Positions 36,116 to 43,962 of a DNA stretch of 64,000 nucleotides are shown piece after piece. The position numbers and the translations under genes are program-made. Under the pieces are notes generated by a model that made no database searches, was not told where the DNA came from, and worked only from the letters and a program-made list of their open reading frames with translations. Origin of the DNA: Leuconostoc miyukkimchii (lineage in GTDB: Bacteria > Bacillota > Bacilli > Lactobacillales > Lactobacillaceae); NCBI RefSeq assembly GCF_019656055.1, contig NZ_BPKY01000001.1, positions 186,001 to 250,000 on the forward strand, read 5' to 3'. Within the stretch, counting starts at the first letter, position 1. Every line of letters begins with the position of its first letter.

Positions 36116-37810
36116 TTATTTGATTTTTAGTTGAGAGACAAGACTTGCTTCTGGTGTCACAAACAGTGTTTGGTGCCCTTCAAAAATAACAAATCCCGGT
36201 TTTGAACCATTTGGTTTACGTAGTTTTCCTGCTGGTAGGTAATCAACAGGAACATTTGCAGAATTACGTGCCTTACTGTAGTAGGCAGCAAGCTTTGCTG
36301 CTTCGATTAATGTTACATCGGATGGATTAGGTGAATGAATAATAACATGAGAACCAGGAATTTTTTGGACGTGTAACCAGATGTCTCGTCGATCAGCTTG
36401 TTTAAGTGATAACCGTTCATTTTGTAAGTTGTTTTTACCAACTTCAATTAAGGTGCCATCTGAACTTTTAAATTTATCCGGTTTGGAAACTTTAGGTTTT
36501 TGTTTGTTTTTCTTATTTGCTCGAATATATCCGCCATTCGTGAGTTCTAAACGAATATCTTCAACATCTTTAGGCGATGCCACTTCGAGTTGTGCAACAA
36601 TATTATTAAAATATTCAATTTCGGCATCAGTTAATGTCATTTGTTCGTTAACATAGGCGATAGCTGTCCGCAACTTGCGATATTTTGTGAAATATCGTTC
36701 GGCATTTTTTAAGCCATCACGTTTAGGATCTAGTGGGATATTAAGTAAATTATTGTCGTCATAATAGTTTTCAATTGCAACTGATGTCATGCCCTTTTTA
36801 ACAAGGTGGGGATATGTAATTAGTAAATCACCCTTAACTTTGAGGTCATCTGCATTTTCCGCATCATCTAATGTGGCTAGTAATTTTTTTCGTTTTGAAT
36901 TATTTTTTTTGAGTTCATTTTTAACAACACGAATCAATGAACCAGCCTGTTGATTAACACGCTCACGTTCTGCTTTTCCGATGTAATAGGCGTCTAACAT
37001 ATCACCTAATGTTTGGAAATTCTCACTTGTTACGGAATCTTGCAACCAATTAAAGGCCGAATAGCTCAAAGCACCATTATTAGAAGTAAACAGGGTGGGT
37101 TCTAAGTCATTAAAACGTGCTAACCAGTTGTTTGCATGTGCTAAATGATCGCCATCCTGATTAATTGTGCGGGCCAATACTGTCGCTGAATCACGACCAA
37201 AACCTTGGTAGGTTGACTGAATAAAAGTGGCCCAATCATCAAACGGCGTGTCTAAAATCATAGGTGCTAAACCATCTAGTCCAGCTGTGAATGGATTGGT
37301 AAGGTTCTGAGCAGGCGGGAGAATATATGTTGCGCCGGGCATTAATGAACGCACACGATTTTGATCTGCTGGTACATGTTTGATAAGCTCTAAAATACGT
37401 GAGTCGTTTTCACGTACTAAAAATAAATTGGAATGGCGACCCATCATTTCAAGTGTTAAACGGATTTCTTGAATATCACCTAATTCATTGCGCGCATTGA
37501 CATAAAAATTAATAATACGATCATTTTCAACTTGTTCAATTTTTTGAAGTTTTGCGCCTTCTAAATAACGGCGTAAGAACATCACGAAATTAGGTGCAGT
37601 CTGTGGGTTTTCGTAAGGAATATGTGTAATTTGTGCACGGGCATAAGTCGGGTGAGCACTTAGAAGCAGGGGATAGTTTACACTGTTATTTCGAACGACT
37701 AATACAATTTCGTTAGGATACGGTTGGTGGACTTTGGTAATTCTACCACCAACAATTAATTCATTAAATTCATGCACCAAAGCATGCGTAAATAGGCCAT
37801 CTAAGGGCAT
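36116..37810 (-). CDS. rqcH: NFACT-family RqcH (FbpA-like) ribosome quality-control factor
   Basis: 564 residues. N-terminal NFACT-N/FbpA domain from MPLDGLFTHALVHEFN, a helix-hairpin-helix/coiled-coil middle (KKNNSKRKKLLATLDDAENAD) and a C-terminal NFACT-R domain (DIWLHVQKIPGSHVIIHSP, AAYYSKARNSANVPVDY). Bacillus RqcH binds stalled 50S subunits and adds alanine tails; older annotation calls it fibronectin-binding. GAGG precedes the ATG. Its transcript probably ends at the hairpin at 35961-36016, which would also cap the MFS leader. Confidence 0.9.
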   Translation of the reverse strand: MPLDGLFTHALVHEFNELIVGGRITKVHQPYPNEIVLVVRNNSVNYPLLLSAHPTYARAQITHIPYENPQTAPNFVMFLRRYLEGAKLQKIEQVENDRIINFYVNARNELGDIQEIRLTLEMMGRHSNLFLVRENDSRILELIKHVPADQNRVRSLMPGATYILPPAQNLTNPFTAGLDGLAPMILDTPFDDWATFIQSTYQGFGRDSATVLARTINQDGDHLAHANNWLARFNDLEPTLFTSNNGALSYSAFNWLQDSVTSENFQTLGDMLDAYYIGKAERERVNQQAGSLIRVVKNELKKNNSKRKKLLATLDDAENADDLKVKGDLLITYPHLVKKGMTSVAIENYYDDNNLLNIPLDPKRDGLKNAERYFTKYRKLRTAIAYVNEQMTLTDAEIEYFNNIVAQLEVASPKDVEDIRLELTNGGYIRANKKNKQKPKVSKPDKFKSSDGTLIEVGKNNLQNERLSLKQADRRDIWLHVQKIPGSHVIIHSPNPSDVTLIEAAKLAAYYSKARNSANVPVDYLPAGKLRKPNGSKPGFVIFEGHQTLFVTPEASLVSQLKIK

Positions 37811-37883
37811 AAGTAATCTACCTCGTTTGTTATTTTATTGTATAGACAATATCAGTGTAACAACTGACAAGCAATCATTTTTA

Positions 37884-37918
37884 TAAAAAAAGTCCCTTAA
37901 CTGTTTTGTTAAAGTGAC
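37884..37918 (-). terminator. Terminator after cutC
   Basis: On the minus strand GTCACTTTAAC pairs imperfectly with GTTAAGGGAC and is followed by TTTTTTT. Confidence 0.6.
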
Positions 37919-37928
37919 CAATTTGTAA

Positions 37929-38564
37929 CTAAATAATGTGAGATCCATGCACTTCACTGACACCAAGTGTATCAGCGATAATCTGTGAATTTTCAGCAGT
38001 AATGCCACCACCGGGTAAAATTGTTAAATCAGCAGGTGCTATATTCACGAGTCTTTGTAAGTGGGGCAATAATGTCATAATGGGTGTGGAAAGTTTTCCG
38101 CCATGTGTCAAAATACGTGTGACGCCATGATCGGATAACCAGTACATCGCATTTTCTTGCTGATCAACGTCAATATCATCAAACGCCATATGCATCACGA
38201 CTTTTAAATCTAATTCATCTGCAAGTGTCAGCAACATCAACATCGCGTCTTTATCCAGTAGATGATTCCGTACAACGCCAAATGTGACAAACTGTCCGCC
38301 AAGATCAGCAATTTGTTGTAAAGTATCTTGCATTTGTTGCAGTTCAATGTCAGTATAGGCAAAATCACCACCACGAGGACGTACCATGATGACAACAGGA
38401 ATATCATCAATATTGATTAACGTATCAATAATGGTGCGTGAGTCAGGTGTTAAGCCACCTAAATCTAAACGACTATTTAGTTCAATCCGATTAGCGCCTT
38501 TGCGGCGCATTTGTTTGGCAGCTTCTACAGAATCAACCGCTGCTTCTTTAATTGTAATTGTCAT
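37929..38564 (-). CDS. cutC: CutC family TIM-barrel protein
   Basis: 211 residues of the CutC family: KGANRIELNSRLDLGGLTPD (about residues 23-42), MVRPRGGDFAYTD, FGVVRN and a C-terminal EVHGSHI. CutC was linked to copper homeostasis in E. coli, but its biochemical role is unsettled. The ATG has no Shine-Dalgarno. TAAAAT ends 6 nt before it, with TGG in front giving an extended -10, and the rpmF terminator ends about 26 nt upstream. A leaderless mRNA or read-through from rpmF are the two explanations. Confidence 0.85.
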   Translation of the reverse strand: MTITIKEAAVDSVEAAKQMRRKGANRIELNSRLDLGGLTPDSRTIIDTLINIDDIPVVIMVRPRGGDFAYTDIELQQMQDTLQQIADLGGQFVTFGVVRNHLLDKDAMLMLLTLADELDLKVVMHMAFDDIDVDQQENAMYWLSDHGVTRILTHGGKLSTPIMTLLPHLQRLVNIAPADLTILPGGGITAENSQIIADTLGVSEVHGSHII

Positions 38565-38570
38565 GTTACC

Positions 38571-38579
38571 ATTTTACCA
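38571..38579 (-). promoter_or_regulatory. Extended -10 (TGG-TAAAAT) 6 nt before the cutC ATG
   Basis: TGGTAAAAT on the minus strand matches an extended -10 (TGn-TAnnnT), spaced six bases (GGTAAC) from ATG 38564. No good -35 is seen, as expected for an extended -10 promoter. It lies in the short gap after the rpmF terminator. Confidence 0.45.
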
Positions 38580-38590
38580 TAAAATTGCAA

Positions 38591-38621
38591 ACAAAAAACC
38601 TGTGCCGTAATGGTACAGGTT
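38591..38621 (-). terminator. Terminator of rpmF
   Basis: AACCTGTACC-ATTAC-GGCACAGGTT on the minus strand (one G-U pair) followed by TTTTTTG, 12 nt after the rpmF stop codon. Confidence 0.85.
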
Positions 38622-38632
38622 ATAATGTGTAA

Positions 38633-38806
38633 TTACTTCTTTTCTGTAACTTGCTTGCCGTTGTAAACACCAGAAGGTGAGACACGGTGAGCTACGCGGT
38701 ATTCACCAGTTGTTTGATCCAACACGATGTTAGGAACATTCAAACCAATGTGTCCGCGGCGGTTACGCTTGTGAGACTTTGAATTCTTGTTTGATGGGGT
38801 AGCCAT
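38633..38806 (-). CDS. rpmF: 50S ribosomal protein L32, zinc-free (C-) form
   Basis: 57 residues starting [19 protein letters not shown] and ending [10 protein letters not shown], clearly L32. The four cysteines of the zinc-ribbon form are absent: TTGEY and SPSGVY occur where CxxC pairs would be. It is thus the zinc-independent version. A very strong AAAGGAGG lies upstream of the ATG and a consensus promoter precedes it, as expected for a ribosomal protein. Confidence 0.93.
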   Translation of the reverse strand: MATPSNKNSKSHKRNRRGHIGLNVPNIVLDQTTGEYRVAHRVSPSGVYNGKQVTEKK

Positions 38807-38844
38807 AATGGCACCTCCTTTCGTTTCAATTTATCAACTAGTCA

Positions 38845-38873
38845 AGTTTACCGAAATTTAAGGCTTTTGTCAA
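38845..38873 (-). promoter_or_regulatory. Promoter of rpmF
   Basis: On the minus strand TTGACA (38873-38868), a 17-nt spacer and TAAACT (38850-38845) lie 39 nt before the rpmF ATG. Confidence 0.75.
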
Positions 38874-38884
38874 TAGGTTTTTGA

Positions 38885-38920
38885 AAAACAATGTCAAGGC
38901 ATTTTACTTGACATTGTTTT
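38885..38920 (-). terminator. Terminator of pnuC
   Basis: AAAACAATGTCAAG and CTTGACATTGTTTT form a perfect 14-bp stem that includes the end of pnuC, with the stop codon in the loop. A T run follows on the minus strand. Confidence 0.8.
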
Positions 38921-39719
38921 GTGCCAGTTGTGCCGTGATTTCTTTGTGATGAAACCATGATGATTGTGCAATGGCTAAGACATCATTTGCGAAATACATC
39001 AGGTAAGTGACTAAAATTACGAGAGCCGAAGCACCAAGTGCGCCACCAGCAGCGACAGTTAAGCCCCATAGCGCAATTTGCATAAGACCTTGTAATAGCC
39101 AAGCAAACCAGCTTTCTGAAAATCGAAAAGTTGTTAAGACGGCACCAACTAATCCCGTACCTAGAACCAATGAATCAGAAATAGGTCGTGGTGTGTGTAA
39201 TACTTGTGTCTCAAATAGGTAGGCAGCTACAAAGGCTACAATAGCAACTAATGCGACAACACTATACCAGAATACTTTGCCATGCTTTTCGCCTCTGATA
39301 TCAGTTTCATGAATAAAGCGCACGTGTTTATCGGTGTCTTTAACCCACGATGGCATAATTAAAACTGGAATGTCTAGTAAAATGACGTATGTTAACTGTA
39401 AAACAGCATCGGCGGGATTTTTGTGTAACCAAGCGACATAAATATAGATAGCTGCTGATAGTAATCCGAATAAACCGTTCATCGGTTTTGCTTCTTTTAA
39501 ACCAAGGACAGTAGTCCAACCAAACGCTGCTGCAAAAAATGTTGCAAAGGTCATACTGTTAATAGGTGCTCCCATGCCAAAACTAGTGTAAGCAATGATT
39601 AATAGACCAACAGACAGTAGGGTATAAGACAGGCGTGTCCAACCCTTGAATTGTTCAGCATACCAAAGTGGATTTAATAGTTGCCAATGGGAAATTTGTG
39701 TGGATGAAGAATTTGTCAT
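38904..39719 (-). CDS. pnuC: Nicotinamide riboside/mononucleotide transporter PnuC
   Basis: 271 residues with about seven or eight membrane segments. PnuC features include WTTVLGLKEAKPMNGLFGLLSAAIYIYVAW and the substrate-site SESWFAWLLQG Trp pair (about residue 210). It takes up nicotinamide riboside by facilitated diffusion for NAD salvage. With nadV at 41874 it implies dependence on imported pyridines. The ATG has no clear Shine-Dalgarno; TGG-TAAAAT ends 7 nt before it. The upstream 106-bp leader is structured. Confidence 0.9.
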   Translation of the reverse strand: MTNSSSTQISHWQLLNPLWYAEQFKGWTRLSYTLLSVGLLIIAYTSFGMGAPINSMTFATFFAAAFGWTTVLGLKEAKPMNGLFGLLSAAIYIYVAWLHKNPADAVLQLTYVILLDIPVLIMPSWVKDTDKHVRFIHETDIRGEKHGKVFWYSVVALVAIVAFVAAYLFETQVLHTPRPISDSLVLGTGLVGAVLTTFRFSESWFAWLLQGLMQIALWGLTVAAGGALGASALVILVTYLMYFANDVLAIAQSSWFHHKEITAQLAQNNVK

Positions 39720-39825
39720 GTGTATTATTTTACCAAGATTAAGGCACTCTGTGTGGTTTCTGCTTTAAAAGCAGTGCTTTGAGAGAGCGGCTTGGCACCT
39801 TTCGTATTTTAGATTATTGTTGACA
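39720..39825 (-). promoter_or_regulatory. Structured 106-nt leader between the deoxyribosyltransferase gene and pnuC
   Basis: On the minus strand the leader holds CTGCT-TTTAA-AGCAG, a flanking GCACT/AGTGC pair and a GGTGCC segment that could also pair with GGCAC elsewhere. No T-tract terminator is seen. Known NAD+-II riboswitches precede pnuC in related bacteria, but I cannot confirm the consensus from memory. It may simply be the end of the upstream transcript. Confidence 0.3.
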
Positions 39826-40362
39826 TTAAATCAGTTTACCTAGATATTTATTGGGTGTGATATCGAAGAAGTCATAGTCTGCTAATTCGGCAGTTGACGT
39901 TACATGTGCATCCGTACCAAATGATAGCATCAAATTAACTGGGTGCTTGTCTAAATTACCAGCAAACACGGAAACAACTGGTGTGTTTGATGCAACGGAA
40001 TATCCCAATTCCATAGCTGTGCCACTATCTGCATCTTCAGCTTCAAAAACAGCCACAGTAATATCAGAGTTGTCTATTGCTTTAATATCTGCTTTGTAGG
40101 TCATAGCACCCCATTCAAAGTCTGGTTCATTATTTGAATCACCTAATGCTATACCACCATATTGATGTAACAAAGGCACATGAATATGTGCAATGCTAGG
40201 ATTGGCGCTTAGTTGGATAAACGCGTCCTTTAATAATGATTCTTGTGTATCTGAAAACCAACCGGCTGCTAGATAGACGTTTTTCGCACCAGGCAACTTT
40301 TTAGTTTGATCAACAGAACGGTTGATATCTTCAAGATCGGCAATAAGCTTTGTTTCATTCAT
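39826..40362 (-). CDS. Nucleoside 2-deoxyribosyltransferase
   Basis: 178 residues. The NDT fold is indicated by VYLAAGWFSDTQ (about residues 28-39), the substrate segment NEPDFEWGAMTYKADIKAID, VAVFEAEDADSGTAMELGYSVA with the catalytic Glu, and the C-terminal NLMLSF. It transfers deoxyribose between bases in nucleoside salvage, typical of lactobacilli. AAGGAG precedes the ATG. It may be co-transcribed with pnuC, 106 nt downstream. Confidence 0.9.
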   Translation of the reverse strand: MNETKLIADLEDINRSVDQTKKLPGAKNVYLAAGWFSDTQESLLKDAFIQLSANPSIAHIHVPLLHQYGGIALGDSNNEPDFEWGAMTYKADIKAIDNSDITVAVFEAEDADSGTAMELGYSVASNTPVVSVFAGNLDKHPVNLMLSFGTDAHVTSTAELADYDFFDITPNKYLGKLI

Positions 40363-40556
40363 GTGTTATCTCCTTATGATTTTTAACATAATATTACTTT
40401 ACAACAGATTATTTTGGATATGTTGTAAAGTTTGTTAATGGACAAATTTTGTCCAAAATTAATTTTATCACGTACTTCAAAAATATGTGATGTGAGTTTT
40501 TATTATGTGCGATATAAAATATGTGTTACACTATTCATATTCGAAAAATTTAAGTT

Positions 40557-40596
40557 AGGGGAACGTGTGTCACGCAAACCTTTATTATCGGTTTGA
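40557..40596 (+). promoter_or_regulatory. Mini-ORF and hairpins at the dedA translation start
   Basis: AGGGG (40557-40561) is followed 5 nt later by GTG 40567, opening a 9-codon ORF whose TGA (40594-40596) overlaps the dedA ATG as TGATG. The same segment can fold as CGTG-TGT-CACG and CAAACC-N9-GGTTTG (40575-40595), the latter ending exactly at the ATG. Either coupled reinitiation or hairpin bypass could let this Shine-Dalgarno serve dedA. Confidence 0.5.
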
Positions 40597-41291
40597 TGAT
40601 ACATACTATTCACATGTTTTTAATAGATTTCATCCTCCATATTGACGTACACATTGCCACCCTAGTGACACAGTTTGGATCATGGACATATTTGATTTTA
40701 TTTGCCATCATTTTTATAGAGACAGGTATAGTCGTTATGCCTTTTCTACCTGGTGATTCATTATTATTTGCAGCTGGCGCTGTTGCCGCAACCCCAGCAG
40801 GAATTGCAGCTGGTTTAAATCATTGGGTGTTTATGATTTTGTTTTTTATTGCTGCAGTGGCAGGTGATTCACTCAATTTTTGGATTGGTCGCACAGGTGG
40901 TTATAAGCTCATAAGACATCCACTAATCGGGCGTTTTATTAAAGAGGAACATATTCGTGAAGCAGAAGGCTTTTTCGAAAAACGTGGTGCAGCAGCAATT
41001 ATTATAGGGCGTTATATGCCAATTGTTCGTACGTTCATTCCTTTTGTTGCAGGAATTAGTCAATTTTCTTATGGTGTCTTTCTCAGAAACAATGTCATAG
41101 CTGCCTTTTCGTGGAGTTTAATTGCCACCGGAGCAGGCTATATGTTTGGTAATATTCCTTTTGTCAGCGCACATTTTTCTGTTATTATTTTGGGTATTGC
41201 CTTAGTCACATTATTACCAACTATTAGTGGTATTATCCGGTCTATCGTTGTTAGCCGTCGCGCCAAAAAAATAACAAAGTCAAAAAATTAA
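40596..41291 (+). CDS. DedA-family membrane protein (VTT domain)
   Basis: 231 residues. DedA/VTT motifs are visible: FIETGIVVMPFLPGDSLLFAAG (about residues 43-64), GDSLNFWIGRTGGYK and the GRYMPIVRTFIPFVAGISQFSY block with conserved Arg and Pro. DedA proteins flip lipids, including undecaprenyl phosphate or phosphatidylethanolamine, and keep the proton-motive force. The start may be ATG 40596 (overlapping a mini-ORF stop) or ATG 40614, which lacks a Shine-Dalgarno. A terminator overlaps its end. Confidence 0.9.
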   Translation: MIHTIHMFLIDFILHIDVHIATLVTQFGSWTYLILFAIIFIETGIVVMPFLPGDSLLFAAGAVAATPAGIAAGLNHWVFMILFFIAAVAGDSLNFWIGRTGGYKLIRHPLIGRFIKEEHIREAEGFFEKRGAAAIIIGRYMPIVRTFIPFVAGISQFSYGVFLRNNVIAAFSWSLIATGAGYMFGNIPFVSAHFSVIILGIALVTLLPTISGIIRSIVVSRRAKKITKSKN

Positions 41292-41315
41292 AACTGCCTT
41301 AGGGTGGTTTTTTTA
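41290..41315 (+). terminator. Terminator between dedA and the HTH gene
   Basis: AACTGCC pairs with GGTGGTT (two G-U pairs) around TTAG, followed by seven T residues. It ends only 14 nt before the next ATG. Confidence 0.65.
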
Positions 41316-41316
41316 G

Positions 41317-41322
41317 TATAAT
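41317..41322 (+). promoter_or_regulatory. -10 hexamer TATAAT, 6 nt before the HTH gene start
   Basis: TATAAT is followed by GAACTT and the ATG at 41329, with no Shine-Dalgarno and a terminator just upstream. Transcription would begin at or beside the ATG. No good -35 is visible. Confidence 0.45.
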
Positions 41323-41328
41323 GAACTT

Positions 41329-41877
41329 ATGAATAATTTAGAAAAATTACAACAATTAACAGGAATTACAGCTGAGGAAATCAGTGATGCATTAGATGTT
41401 GACTTATCTTTGGTGTTATCTTGGCAAAATGATGAAGAAATGCCCACTGTCGCTGAGTTTGAAGCACTGGTTGGCATCTTTTCTAGTCAGCTTGATGCAC
41501 AAGGCATCGAACAACAGTCAAAACAACATCCAATACATATTCGTTTATCGTTAGATTATTTGATGAATATTGGTTTGACAACGTCTGACTGGATAACGTT
41601 GAAATGGGCATTTGAAGGGCAATGGCATGGTGATAAGTTAGCCGTTGGATTCTTTGATCAAGGAAAATTAGTCAGAACAGTTGAATCCAATAATGCCTTC
41701 GTAGAAGCATTTGCAGGTTACTTGATTTTGCAAACTGAGGGTGAATTTGAACCTTATATTGATGAATTTGATGATGATAAAGAATATGACTGGCGACTAT
41801 TGCGTGTATCTGGTGATCAATTTAAGGATGTTACTCAAAGCCTAATCACAACTCACTTGCCGGAGATTATGTTATGA
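41329..41877 (+). CDS. HTH-containing protein upstream of nadV
   Basis: 182 residues. The N-terminal 55 resemble an XRE-like helix-turn-helix (LTGITAEEISDALDVDLSLVLSWQNDEEMPTVAEFEALVGIF). The remaining acidic domain (LKWAFEGQWHGDKLAVGFFDQGKLVRTVESNNAF) is not recognised. Its stop overlaps the nadV start, so the two are coupled. A link to pyridine salvage control is conceivable but not shown. Start is ATG 41329; without Shine-Dalgarno, probably leaderless. Confidence 0.7.
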   Translation: MNNLEKLQQLTGITAEEISDALDVDLSLVLSWQNDEEMPTVAEFEALVGIFSSQLDAQGIEQQSKQHPIHIRLSLDYLMNIGLTTSDWITLKWAFEGQWHGDKLAVGFFDQGKLVRTVESNNAFVEAFAGYLILQTEGEFEPYIDEFDDDKEYDWRLLRVSGDQFKDVTQSLITTHLPEIML

Positions 41878-43256
41878 CAGACAATTTAATTCTAGCAACA
41901 GATGCCTATAAACTAACACACCACTTACAATACCCAACAAACATTACGAAACTATACTCTTATGGTGAAGCACGCGTAGGTGGTCGTTTTGATACGGTAA
42001 GTTGGTTTGGTTTTGGTATGATTTTGCATGATTATTTTCGTCAATCGATTACAACTGAAATGATTGATGAGGCTGAAAAAATTTCTGAATTAACATTTGG
42101 AACAAAAGCCTATTTTAATCGTTTGGTTTGGGAAAAAGTACGTGAATTAGGTTACTTTCCAGTCAAAATTAAAGCGTTACCTGAAGGACTTGAGGTACCT
42201 ACTGGTAATGCTTTATTTACTATTGAATCTACTGCTGATTGGTTTGCAACGAGTTTGAATGCACTCGAGGTTACTTTGATGCATGTCTGGTATCCGACGA
42301 CAATTGCTACGAACTCTTTGTATATTAAAAAACAGTTGGTGCCTCTATTTAAAAAAACTGGAACATTAGCGGGCCTTAGCTTGGCTGTCAATGATTTTGG
42401 CTTGCGTGGCGCAACATCACTTGAATCTGGTAAGCGTGGCGGATCAGCACATTTATTGCATTTTAGAGGGTCTGATAATATGGCAGCATCTAAATATTTT
42501 GAAGATGTTTACGGTGTTGCTGGGCGTGCATTATCTGTTTGGGCGACAGAACATTCAGTTGCGACGGCTTATGGTTCAGGTCAAGGTGAGTTTGATTATG
42601 TGAATGCACAGCTTGATCGTGCACCAGATGATGCCATTCTTTCAATTGTTATTGATTCATATGATGCCTTAAACTTCATTAAGCACGTCATTGGTTCTCC
42701 AGAAATCAGTACCCGTATTATTAAGCGTTCAGGACGCATCGTTTTGAGACCAGACTCAGGTAATCCGCAAGCAATTGATTTACAGGTACTTGATTTATTG
42801 GCAGAAATTTTTGGCACGATAGTTAATGACAAAGGGTATAAACTGTTGAAACATAATGTTGTTGTGATTCAAGGTGATGGTATGCGAGCTGATACAATTG
42901 TTGCGCTATACGAAGCACTGATTCATGCTGGCTGGTCTGCAGATAATTTAGTAGTTGGATCGGGTGGTGGTTTGTTGCAAGAAGGATTTACACGTGACAC
43001 AGAGCGTTTTGCTATCAAGGCTTCGTATGCTGAAACTGCTGATGGAAAAACAATAAATATCCAAAAAAAGCCTAAAACTGATACGACAAAAACATCAAAA
43101 CCTGGATTGCTGAAAGTTATTTTGAAAGACAATCGACTTGTGACCGTTTCTCAAAGTGAACCTGGACAAGATTTGTTAGAGACTGTTTATGAGAATGGGG
43201 CAATGGCATTTGCTAGTGGCAAGACCATTATTGAGCGCGCATTTGGTGAGGTGTAA
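41874..43256 (+). CDS. nadV: Nicotinamide/nicotinate phosphoribosyltransferase family (NadV-type)
   Basis: 460 residues. It has TDAYKLTHHLQYP at the N-terminus, the LRGATSLESGKRGGSAHLLHFRGSDN region (about residues 176-201) and RIVLRPDSGNPQ and VVIQGDGM, typical of nicotinamide phosphoribosyltransferases. It makes NMN from nicotinamide and PRPP, the first step of salvage. Nicotinate phosphoribosyltransferases are close relatives, but the LRPDSGNP and GDGM segments favour the nicotinamide enzyme. It sits between an HTH gene and a small gene, all overlapping or nearly so. Confidence 0.88.
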   Translation: MTDNLILATDAYKLTHHLQYPTNITKLYSYGEARVGGRFDTVSWFGFGMILHDYFRQSITTEMIDEAEKISELTFGTKAYFNRLVWEKVRELGYFPVKIKALPEGLEVPTGNALFTIESTADWFATSLNALEVTLMHVWYPTTIATNSLYIKKQLVPLFKKTGTLAGLSLAVNDFGLRGATSLESGKRGGSAHLLHFRGSDNMAASKYFEDVYGVAGRALSVWATEHSVATAYGSGQGEFDYVNAQLDRAPDDAILSIVIDSYDALNFIKHVIGSPEISTRIIKRSGRIVLRPDSGNPQAIDLQVLDLLAEIFGTIVNDKGYKLLKHNVVVIQGDGMRADTIVALYEALIHAGWSADNLVVGSGGGLLQEGFTRDTERFAIKASYAETADGKTINIQKKPKTDTTKTSKPGLLKVILKDNRLVTVSQSEPGQDLLETVYENGAMAFASGKTIIERAFGEV

Positions 43257-43257
43257 T

Positions 43258-43593
43258 ATGAACTACCAATTTAAAAAGCAATCTGAATCAACGGATGAGG
43301 TTAAAGTAAGCATGCTTGACGAAAAGCTAGCCGCCCAAGCATACCGAGAACGTGAAAAACGGGATAAAAAAATAACGAGTGAACCCGAAAATATTTTGAT
43401 TGGTCATGGTGTGCAGGCACTTGGGACAGAATCGGCAATTGGTAAAGACGAGCGTAAGGCCCAGGTTGCGGCATTATTTAATCAAGGTATGACGAGTTAT
43501 ATCGATTTGGCTTTTGAAATGAATTTAGCTGAATCAACGATCCAACAATATGGCCGAGAACTCGGATTAAAATTCATTGATACAGCATATTAA
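43258..43593 (+). CDS. Small hypothetical protein of the nadV operon
   Basis: 111 residues, highly charged (MNYQFKKQSESTDEVKVSML). A C-terminal segment (RKAQVAALFNQGMTSYIDLAFEMNLAESTIQQYGRELG) looks like a helix-turn-helix of the kind that reads short DNA sites. I do not recognise the family. GAGG lies just upstream of ATG 43258, which follows the nadV stop by one base. It could be a regulator or accessory factor. Confidence 0.7.
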   Translation: MNYQFKKQSESTDEVKVSMLDEKLAAQAYREREKRDKKITSEPENILIGHGVQALGTESAIGKDERKAQVAALFNQGMTSYIDLAFEMNLAESTIQQYGRELGLKFIDTAY

Positions 43594-43602
43594 ATTATAA
43601 GA

Positions 43603-43631
43603 TTGACATTTTTTAAGCATTAAGTTATGAT
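43603..43631 (+). promoter_or_regulatory. Promoter of the lysine riboswitch/dap operon
   Basis: TTGACA (43603-43608), 17 nt, TATGAT (43626-43631). The riboswitch begins about 30 nt downstream. Confidence 0.75.
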
Positions 43632-43660
43632 TATGACAACATAAAAATTTAATTTCACAT

Positions 43661-43894
43661 AGAGGTCGCGATTGACAAAAGTCACTTATTTGAACTGCTG
43701 TAGCAGTTTTGAAAATAAGTAAAAGGGGATATCGCCGAAACGATTAATCATTACAGAGATAGGATTGTTGGGCCAATAGTTAATAGCTATTGGACTGTCG
43801 TCAGAAATGACGGTGAGCTATGGGATCAGTCAAAACTGCTAAACATAAAGCCTTTTGTCCGTGACCTAGTCTCGAGCAAAGGGCTTTTTATGTG
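43661..43894 (+). ncRNA. Lysine riboswitch (L box) with terminator
   Basis: The leader has the L-box core AGAGGTCGCG (43661), AAAGGGGAT-ATCGCCGAAAC (about 43722-43742), TTGGGC, the GACTGTCGTCAGAAATGACGG stem and a closing helix. A terminator follows: ACATAAAGCCTTTTG (43843-43857) pairs with CAAAGGGCTTTTTATGT (43878 onward), ending in T residues. Lysine would stabilise the aptamer and favour termination, turning off the diaminopimelate/lysine genes that follow. A 13-codon ORF at 43901 lies between the terminator and lysA but is probably meaningless. Confidence 0.9.
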
Positions 43895-43962
43895 AATTTG
43901 ATGGGAAAATGGGCTATTTTATGTACAGGCGAGGGTACCTAAATGCCATATTAGGAGAGCAA

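Noticed and set aside
41300-41310. AGGGTGG resembling part of a T-box leader
   Set aside because: No T-box specifier loop or antiterminator is present; the bases form the stem of the dedA terminator.
43901-43942. 13-codon ORF between the lysine riboswitch terminator and lysA
   Set aside because: It lacks a Shine-Dalgarno, and lysA has its own TAGGAG at good spacing, so no coupling is needed.
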